Assembly: GCA_017535315.1 (NCBI GenBank)
Contig: JAFXUD010000047.1
Coordinates: 62,001 to 126,000 of the forward strand
Direction of reading: 5' to 3'
Origin: Victivallales bacterium
GTDB lineage: Bacteria; Verrucomicrobiota; Lentisphaeria; Oligosphaerales; Oligosphaeraceae
Length of the DNA stretch: 64,000 nt
The notes below the pieces were generated by a model. It made no database searches, had not been told where the DNA came from, and was given only the letters and a program-made list of their open reading frames with translations. This document shows positions 59,041 through 64,000 of this stretch, in pieces (positions within the stretch are counted from its first letter, which is position 1; each line of letters opens with the position of its first letter). A program made the translations under genes and the position numbers.

Positions 59041-60615
59041 ATGTCTTCTCCAACCACACAGCTTTATGGACTGACCGTTCTGGAAAAATGCGGACGCGGA
59101 GCCTTTGGCGAGGTCTTTTATTGTCAGGAAGCCACTGGAAAGAAAGTTGCGCTGAAAGTCGTTTCCAAGATGGCAATCGGGACAAGCTGGGAACGGGAAC
59201 TGAGAGGTATCACCAATTACCGTCGCCTTCTGGAAAACACGCCTGGCCTCCTGCAAATCTACTACGTCGGCGAAGATAACGACTCCTTCTTCTACACCAT
59301 GGAGCCAGCCGACGCCGTTTCTGGTCAAGACCACTACTGTCCCGACACACTGGCGGTGCGCCTGGAGCATGGCCCTTTGCTTCAAGAAGAGGTCATACCG
59401 ACTCTGCGCGCTATCCTGGAGGCCATAGCCGCCCTGCACACTGCTGGCTTCGCGCACCGCGACATCAAGCCAGACAACATCCTTTTCGTCAATGGTGCTC
59501 CCAAGCTGGCCGACCTGGGATTGCTCTCAACTCTATCCGCCACCGCCACCCAACTTGCAGGCACGCTCGATTTCCTGCCACCCGAGACAATCAGCGGAGA
59601 GACATCCACCACCAGCCGCGAGACCAGCCAGCAAAATGACCTCTACGCCTTCGGCAAGCTTATCTACTGCTGCATAACGGGCAACCCCGCCAGCGCCTTC
59701 CCTTCCATGCCGCCAGAGATGCCGCTGACGCAGTTCAACAAGCACTTCTGTCGGCTGGCGTTGCATCTGTGCGACAAGGAGCCGACATGTCGTTTGCGCC
59801 ATGTAGCCGCAGTCAAAAAGGAGTTCGAACGCACCGTCCGCCTCTGCAACAATGGCGAGAACCTGAAGGATGCCCTGCGTTATCACGTTCTTCACCTTGG
59901 GCGCAGCCTCCGTTCCCTCGCTGTGCGCAACGCCCGCCGTTGGCAAAAGCACCCGATCGGACTTTCCATTGCAACCGCTGTCGTTCTGGCTATCGGCATA
60001 GCAGTTGGCATCCTCACAACCCGCCCCGACACGGAAGCGGAAAGGATTGCTAAGGTAATTGACACCGAAAAAAAACGGCAGGAAACAGCCTCGTCGTCCC
60101 ACCGCACATTCACCTTCTACAAAGGCCGATACACCCTCAGCATCCCCGTCACGTGGCAGGCCTTTGACCATGACACGCTGCTGAAGAGCATGGGTGCCCT
60201 TCGCAATCAATACAAAACCGTCTATGGTGCTTTCATCCCCGACCACCCCGAAGGCGAAACACCCAACTCCATCTTCATGGCCATGGTTTTCCCGATGACC
60301 AAAAAGCAAATCGAGACTCTGAAAGCCGAGGGCGAGGCCAAGCTGGTCGGCACCCTCCAGGAGCATCTCCCAGCCAACCTGGAGTTCGTGTGCATCAGGC
60401 ATTTCTTCAACCCGCGCAAGCAGCTGGACACGGTTCTCTACACAGCGCTGGAACATCCCGACCGAGGGGTAATGGTCTTCATCTACCCCATGGAAGACCA
60501 CTGTATGGCTCTGCTGATGTCCATCCCCGACCCCTTCTTTTCCAGAGATTCCCCTAAGTTCGGTGCCCTGCTCGACTCCCTCACGGTCAACAACCCTGGT
60601 AAAAAAAGCGACTAG
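59041..60615 (+). CDS. membrane-bound Ser/Thr protein kinase with a novel C-terminal ectodomain
   Basis: 524 residues from ATG 59041. Kinase domain 1-260: EKCGRGAFGEVFYC (Gly loop about 17-25), VALKVV (Lys39), FAHRDIKPDNILF (catalytic Asp141, Lys143, Asn146) and DLG at 158 in place of the usual DFG. One transmembrane helix (about 304-328, IATAVVLAIGIAVGILTT). The outside part 330-524 has no enzyme motif; it starts FTFYKGRYTLSIPVTWQAF and is clearly similar to the ectodomain of the protein at 61782-62429. A sigma factor and anti-sigma candidate follow, so the kinase may pass an envelope signal to transcription. The TAG stop is the first repeat unit of a CTAGATATT array. Confidence 0.9.
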   Translation: MSSPTTQLYGLTVLEKCGRGAFGEVFYCQEATGKKVALKVVSKMAIGTSWERELRGITNYRRLLENTPGLLQIYYVGEDNDSFFYTMEPADAVSGQDHYCPDTLAVRLEHGPLLQEEVIPTLRAILEAIAALHTAGFAHRDIKPDNILFVNGAPKLADLGLLSTLSATATQLAGTLDFLPPETISGETSTTSRETSQQNDLYAFGKLIYCCITGNPASAFPSMPPEMPLTQFNKHFCRLALHLCDKEPTCRLRHVAAVKKEFERTVRLCNNGENLKDALRYHVLHLGRSLRSLAVRNARRWQKHPIGLSIATAVVLAIGIAVGILTTRPDTEAERIAKVIDTEKKRQETASSSHRTFTFYKGRYTLSIPVTWQAFDHDTLLKSMGALRNQYKTVYGAFIPDHPEGETPNSIFMAMVFPMTKKQIETLKAEGEAKLVGTLQEHLPANLEFVCIRHFFNPRKQLDTVLYTALEHPDRGVMVFIYPMEDHCMALLMSIPDPFFSRDSPKFGALLDSLTVNNPGKKSD

Positions 60616-60680
60616 ATATTCTAGATATTCTAGATATTCTAGATATTCTAGATATTCTAGATATTCTAGATATTCTAGAA
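60612..60680. repeat. perfect CTAGATATT array, 9-bp period, 7 units plus partial
   Basis: Seven identical CTAGATATT units start at 60612 and every 9 bases to 60666, then CTAGAA. The first unit contains the TAG stop of the kinase gene (60613-60615). Perfect unit identity points to recent slippage or strong homogenisation. CTAG and ATAT make each unit partly self-complementary. Confidence 0.95.
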
Positions 60681-60787
60681 AAATCGCGTTGCCCTTGTAA
60701 GATTTCTTCATCGGTGCGGTAGTAAGGTTGTTGAAAGGACAAAACATTCCCTCCATCACCACAGTCCACCTCACAACAGAGATAGCC

Positions 60788-61390
60788 ATGGCATTCACCA
60801 CTAAAAAATCACTTCTAGCGCGAGTGCGCGCAGGAGACGAGGTTTCCTGGCGCGAGTTCTATTCCACCTACCGTCCCTTGATCATCCTCTGCGGCAGGGA
60901 TTGCGGCTTGACCTCCGACGAATGCGACGAATTGGTGCAGCAGGTGATGTGCGAAATCTTCCAGAAAAAGATACTGTTCAAATACAATCTTGACGAAGTT
61001 CCTGAAGACCTCAACTTCAAGTACGACCCGTCGCGTGGACGTTTCCGATACTTTCTGAAGGGCATCATCCGCAACCAGGCATTGAAGCTCTACCACAAGC
61101 GCCGCGAGCACGTCGCTATAGATGAAATTCCTGAGCCGACGAGCGACGAAGCTTTTGACGCCCATTGGGACATTGAATGGCGCAGGCATCTCTTTACTCA
61201 GGCCATGCAGGAGCTACGAAGCCATGTGCGGGCGGAAACCTTCGCTGCCTTCGAGATGTACGCCATCCAGGACCGTCCCGTCAAGGAGGTCGCGGATTTT
61301 CTGAACCTGTCGGTCGATTCCGTCTATGTCGCCAAGAACCGCTGCATAGCTAACATGAGAACCATCATCGAGAAGCTGGAGAAGAAATGA
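60788..61390 (+). CDS. ECF-type RNA polymerase sigma factor
   Basis: 200 residues from ATG 60788 (an ATG 60 bases earlier in frame is unlikely). Region 2 reads VRAGDEVSWREFYSTYRPLI with DECDELVQQVMCEIFQK, and region 4 is an HTH with IQDRPVKEVADFLNLSVDSV and YVAKNRCIANM. Region 3 is absent as in ECF factors. A less usual feature is the 15-20 residue insert with FKYDPSRGRFRYFLKGIIRN between them, a pattern seen in PVC sigma factors that accompany Ser/Thr kinases. It overlaps the small downstream gene by 4 bases. It probably directs RNA polymerase to a stress or envelope regulon. Confidence 0.9.
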   Translation: MAFTTKKSLLARVRAGDEVSWREFYSTYRPLIILCGRDCGLTSDECDELVQQVMCEIFQKKILFKYNLDEVPEDLNFKYDPSRGRFRYFLKGIIRNQALKLYHKRREHVAIDEIPEPTSDEAFDAHWDIEWRRHLFTQAMQELRSHVRAETFAAFEMYAIQDRPVKEVADFLNLSVDSVYVAKNRCIANMRTIIEKLEKK

Positions 61391-61602
61391 GTACCGTGAA
61401 ACACTATACGAAGGAAGAACTAGAACTGTATCGCAGCAAGGAGATGCCGTTCATCTCGCGCATGAAATGCACCGACCACCTCAAGCAGTGCGTCGAATGC
61501 GCCAGCCTCCTGAAGGAACTGGAAACAGAGGACGCCTTTGTCGCCGAACTGCGAGAAAGTATCAAGCTGTTTGACGAGCTCTCCCAAAGCAGCGGGGAAT
61601 GA
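61387..61602 (+). CDS. small ZAS-type (zinc-binding) anti-sigma candidate
   Basis: 71 residues, ATGA overlap with the sigma factor stop. Residues 27-38 read KCTDHLKQCVEC, giving H-x3-C-x2-C, the zinc-binding anti-sigma (ZAS) signature, followed by an amphipathic helix ASLLKELETEDAFVAELRES. It is cytoplasmic and lacks a membrane segment, so any outside signal must reach it through another protein. The kinase next door is an obvious candidate. Alternatives: it is a co-factor of the sigma factor rather than an inhibitor. Confidence 0.75.
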   Translation: MSTVKHYTKEELELYRSKEMPFISRMKCTDHLKQCVECASLLKELETEDAFVAELRESIKLFDELSQSSGE

Positions 61603-61610
61603 GTTTCCAT

Positions 61611-61766
61611 GGAGGTAATTTCAAAACTAGCGCGAAATGCACAATGGGATGGGCGCAGTGGCTTAAGCAACGGCTCAAAGCCGCACTTTCATACGACGAG
61701 AGGCATTGCCAACGCCAAAGTATTCATGTCAACGCGCATCTCAATGATAGTTTTGAAATTATCTCC
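61611..61766. repeat. family A inverted-repeat element, long copy A4 (156 bp)
   Basis: Ends GGAGGTAATTTCAAAACTAG and, inverted, GGAGATAATTTCAAAACTAT. The interior shares GATGGGCGCAGTGGCTTAAG, GGCTCAAAGCC and CATTGCCAACGCCAA with A3. CATG flanks both sides (61608-61611 and 61766-61769); because CATG is palindromic it could be either a duplication or part of the inverted repeat. It fills the gap between the anti-sigma candidate and the convergent ectodomain gene. Confidence 0.85.
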
Positions 61767-61781
61767 ATGCAGTACGCTACC

Positions 61782-62429
61782 TTATGGAACCGTTTCACGG
61801 TATTTCTGCGATGCAATGATTTCAACGATATATGGCGCGTCCTTGGTCCGCTGTTCCCAGTCCTTGGCGAAAATCGAGGTGAAAACAAGCGTGTGGTCCT
61901 CATGTGGGAAAATATCCATTCCCAAGGGCAAAAGTTCCTCGCTGCGGCTGTCGGCAACAAGCATGATGTAATCCAGCTCCAGGTCCGAGTATTTCTCATA
62001 GTGCCAGAAAATCTGCTTGCTGTCATCCCCTAAAAGACAGTATCGCCGTAACAACCCTATCACCGTCTCCTTGTCGGAGACGCCCATCAGTTCCTTAGTC
62101 GTCAAGGGAATGACCTGCACCAAAAGCCAGGTCTTGCTGTTCCCCTTTGGACGCAGGAAGCCCTCCGTACCAGGTGGAACCTCAAACACCTTGAAGTTCT
62201 CCTTCTGGCAGACCTCCCAACTGCCAGGTATCTCCAACGTATAGCGTTCGCCATAGAAAGTGAATGGGTGCGTCATGTCCTCCATTTCGCTCCCTATTAT
62301 CTCTTCGGGAAGTTCTTTCGGTTTCCGCCACACAAAGAGCGCAGCCAACACCCCCACGAGAAGCGCCAGAAATACGATCACCTTCTGTCGCACACCACCA
62401 TGCTTGCAAGTACGCTTTTGTTCTGTCAT
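61782..62429 (-). CDS. single-pass membrane protein homologous to the kinase ectodomain
   Basis: 215 residues from ATG 62427-62429 (AAGGTAGT upstream); an in-frame ATG at 62468 would add 13 residues. A short basic cytoplasmic segment precedes one transmembrane helix (VIVFLALLVGVLAALFVW). The outer part starts FTFYGERYTLEIPGSWEVC, matching FTFYKGRYTLSIPVTWQAF of the kinase, and continues in register: VIPLTTKEL / VFPMTKKQI, then DIFPHEDHTLVFTSI / FIYPMEDHCMALLMSI. It therefore carries the same sensing or binding domain without a kinase. It converges on the sigma/anti-sigma pair. It may compete for, or dimerise with, the kinase ectodomain. Function unknown. Confidence 0.8.
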   Translation of the reverse strand: MTEQKRTCKHGGVRQKVIVFLALLVGVLAALFVWRKPKELPEEIIGSEMEDMTHPFTFYGERYTLEIPGSWEVCQKENFKVFEVPPGTEGFLRPKGNSKTWLLVQVIPLTTKELMGVSDKETVIGLLRRYCLLGDDSKQIFWHYEKYSDLELDYIMLVADSRSEELLPLGMDIFPHEDHTLVFTSIFAKDWEQRTKDAPYIVEIIASQKYRETVP

Positions 62430-63014
62430 ACTACCTTGCACAAAATCCGAACTCTCATTAGCTTCCATCTAAACTGCAACAACGCCATTCCTACAAGCGA
62501 CGGGGGGCTTCGCCCCCCGAACCCCCTGCAACTATAACACGCCTTTGAGGAAGCCGCCAAAGACCATAGAAAGTTTCTGTTTATAATACAACTCCAACGA
62601 TGTTTTGTCAACTTTTCAAGCTGGAAAAGGAAGGCCTGCTTTGCAACAGTCGAGGGTGTAACGACGACGTCTCGTCGTCGAAAAAACATGCCCAACAACA
62701 TTGTAAATACAACACCTCCAACAAGGCATTCCACGCTTGCACAAGCACGGTACCGTGTTTCTTTTGTTGCACCACTCGGCGGTTGCGCAGCATAACGACG
62801 ACGAGCCGTTGTCTTTTCCACCTCGCCGCAAGTCATTAATGATTGCCCATCAAAGAAAGAAGATTTGCCAACGAATAATCCCAAACTAATTTGCAAAATT
62901 CCCAGACGGCATTATAGTTTTTCATAACGTTGGTTGATTGGGTGTTACCTCCACTTCCAGCGTGTTTCAACATAACTGAAAATACCATTCGGTCGAGAAT
63001 ACTGGATTGATAAA
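62430..63014. other. 585-bp gap with hairpins, no gene found
   Basis: I see no protein gene here; short open frames lack ribosome sites and codon bias. Notable items are a CGGGGGGC / GCCCCCCG hairpin (62501-62519), a CGACGACG-TCT-CGTCGTCG hairpin (62662-62680) and TATAAT-like AT-rich segments near 62585. The composition becomes progressively AT-rich toward the right. The gap separates ordinary genes from the structured RNA candidate and AT-rich GTPase gene. Confidence 0.5.
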
Positions 63015-63175
63015 ACTTGCAATCTTTACCTGCCCAGGATTCGAAAACCGTACGCGCCAGGTGCTTTGTGTCCCCATAAGGTCCAATGTGCCTGGAGTCT
63101 TGGCGTGCTTTGTTTTCGATGGGCAGTGGGCTTGCAAGTGCCTTTCAATCCTCGAACTCAAGGCACGCTTTTTTT
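63015..63175 (+). ncRNA. structured RNA candidate: 125-nt rod followed by an intrinsic terminator
   Basis: Long-range pairs fold 63015-63139 into one rod: ACTTGCAA with TTGCAAGT, CTGCCC with GGGCAG, CGAAAAC with GTTTTCG, CGCGCC with GGCGTG and AGGTGC with GTGCCT, with internal loops between. A terminator follows directly (63138-63175). It matches no RNA family I can identify with confidence: the tetraloop of SRP RNA is absent, and a 6S-like rod is possible only on shape. It could be a free small RNA, or a leader of the downstream gene, since the outer stem and terminator stem share two bases. Confidence 0.45.
63138..63175 (+). terminator. intrinsic terminator ahead of the GTPase gene
   Basis: GTGCCTT / AAGGCAC stem around a 15-base loop, then GC and seven T. 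It ends 94 bases before the ATG at 63270. It must end a transcript starting upstream in a region without protein genes, which supports an RNA gene or attenuator there. Confidence 0.8.
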
Positions 63176-63269
63176 GTGCCCGCTCGTGTAAGATTCTCAC
63201 CGTGAGAAATAGTAAGAGGTAGTGTTAAGAAAGCAAAAAATAAACAATTCTAAACAAAGGAAAAGTTTT

Positions 63270-64000
63270 ATGACCACCACACAAAAGTCAAACAAACAGA
63301 AATTGGGTAGTTTAGTTGATGTCATTGGTGATAGTGCTAAGAAGCTAATACGCTCATTCAATGGTCGTCGTTCTGAATTTGAGCAACATATTGCAATTTT
63401 CGGAGAATCAGGAAGCGGAAAAACAACTCTATTAACTGTTTTTTATGGCTACCAACAGACAATAGAGTTTCAACACAATGCAGGCTATAGTCTTCTTGCA
63501 GATGATACGACACAAGGACAAAGTTTGCTCAATTCATTCTATAATCTTGAAACTAAACCAATCGCCCCAACAAGATTGACTTCAAGAGAGTATTCGTTCT
63601 CAATTCGTCCAGAGGGAGTCAAAAAGAATGCAGGGAAGATTGTATGGCATGACTATCCAGGAGAATGGTGGACTGAAACAAAAACGGCAGAAGAACAAGA
63701 GGATAAAGAAAAAACATTCCTCTCTTTGATTTCATCGGATGTTGCCTTGTTCCTTGTTGATGGAACGAAATTGAAGAACGATGGGGATAAATATCTTAAG
63801 CGTCTTTTTTGCAATTTTCGAGATGAACTCCGTCGTCTTAAGGAGTATCCTGCTTTAAAAAACAGTTTTCCATTAACACATTTCCCTAGAATATGGTTGA
63901 TTTGTCTTTCAAAATCTGATTTATGGCCTGATATGACTGCTGAAAAGTTTAAACAAAAGATTTTGAAAATTGCAAATCAAGAATTGCAAGAAGTCAAAAA
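63270..64000 (+). CDS. P-loop GTPase-like protein, cut by the window edge
   Basis: At least 243 residues from ATG 63270, with AAAGGA 8-9 bases upstream; the frame is open at 64000. Walker A is FGESGSGKTTLL (45-52), the G3-like motif is HDYPGEWW (DYPGE 128-132, in place of DxxG in DTPGE) and the G4-like motif is CLSKSDLWP (SKSD 214-217, in place of NKxD). The layout fits the double-GTPase / GTPase-associated proteins that occur in bacterial conflict systems and islands, but the partner genes lie beyond the edge. Codon use is strongly AT-biased (AAA, TTA, GAT) compared with all genes before it, a sign of recent transfer. ATP-binding alternatives cannot be excluded. Confidence 0.75.
   Translation, partial: MTTTQKSNKQKLGSLVDVIGDSAKKLIRSFNGRRSEFEQHIAIFGESGSGKTTLLTVFYGYQQTIEFQHNAGYSLLADDTTQGQSLLNSFYNLETKPIAPTRLTSREYSFSIRPEGVKKNAGKIVWHDYPGEWWTETKTAEEQEDKEKTFLSLISSDVALFLVDGTKLKNDGDKYLKRLFCNFRDELRRLKEYPALKNSFPLTHFPRIWLICLSKSDLWPDMTAEKFKQKILKIANQELQEVK

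Noticed and set aside
60612-60680. CRISPR array
   Set aside because: Units are 9 bases with no spacers of CRISPR length and there are no cas genes in the window.
59533-60801. Minus-strand open frame containing LEYLEYLEY repeats
   Set aside because: The repeats are the CTAGATATT DNA array read through; the remainder is antisense to the kinase gene.
62501-62519. Intrinsic terminator
   Set aside because: The CGGGGGGC hairpin has no T-run on either strand at the right place and lies upstream of the minus-strand gene.
63025-63070. tRNA-like segment (GGATTCGAAAACC resembling a T arm)
   Set aside because: No acceptor stem, anticodon arm or CCA-proximal pairing around it; the bases are better explained by the long rod structure.
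63015-63140. SRP 4.5S RNA
   Set aside because: The conserved GGAA-type tetraloop and the symmetric loop of the SRP core are missing; only the rod shape agrees.

Overview
This 64 kb window reads as a chromosome segment of a moderately GC-rich bacterium with dense coding, and the gene content suggests the Planctomycetota-Verrucomicrobiota-Lentisphaerota (PVC) side of the tree. I favour a Victivallis-like Lentisphaerota because of three things together: several secreted polysaccharide-degrading proteins (two heparinase II/III-type proteins, GH2 beta-mannosidase, GH28, GH29-like, LamG/GH42-like), a Ser/Thr kinase next to an ECF sigma factor, and enzymes built as fusions. This placement is inference from gene content, not from a marker phylogeny.

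Layout. 1-6578 (+): the end of gyrA, a serine hydrolase, and a three-gene set of a secreted heparinase-like protein and two GDPD-like paralogs. 6699-7631 (-): a fused double-hotdog dehydratase-like protein. 7818-18693 (+): an HTH regulator, a DUF58 protein, uvrC, creatininase-family protein, amino acid permease, an RpiB-GlyA fusion, a GH29-like protein, cysQ, cysD and thiamine pyrophosphokinase. 18910-22844 (-): SlyD-like isomerase, typA, argG. 23110-32611: a carbohydrate block with a TIM-barrel isomerase, beta-mannosidase, a second heparinase-like protein, an SGNH/DUF4886 protein, a Sel1-repeat protein and a GH28. 32698-40322 (-): recD2, the pmbA/tldD pair, a FucI-like isomerase and an RlmD-like methyltransferase. 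40474-62429: DAHP synthase-chorismate mutase, an XPB helicase overlapping a Bax1-type nuclease gene, nadB, a block of secreted or membrane proteins, a two-headed CDP-alcohol phosphotransferase, an NtrB/NtrC-type pair, AmrS and TtcA-like proteins, then a Ser/Thr kinase, ECF sigma factor, ZAS-type anti-sigma candidate and a convergent membrane protein that shares the kinase ectodomain. The last gene (63270 to the edge) is an AT-rich P-loop GTPase preceded by a strongly structured RNA candidate with its own terminator.

The intergenic spaces are the least ordinary part. They hold at least three families of 50-165 bp inverted-repeat elements: family A with five copies, family B with three copies of which two directly flank the thiamine pyrophosphokinase gene, and a single long hairpin C that overlaps a stop codon. 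They also hold short-unit tandem arrays whose unit differs by locus but whose period is 9 bp (CTAGA plus four bases, or GAC-GGGAG-like) or 7/14 bp. The arrays sit against stop and start codons, sometimes supply the stop codon, and at three loci come as a left array after one gene and an inverted array just before the next. Along with the kinase/sigma/ectodomain module these are the best candidates for something undescribed.
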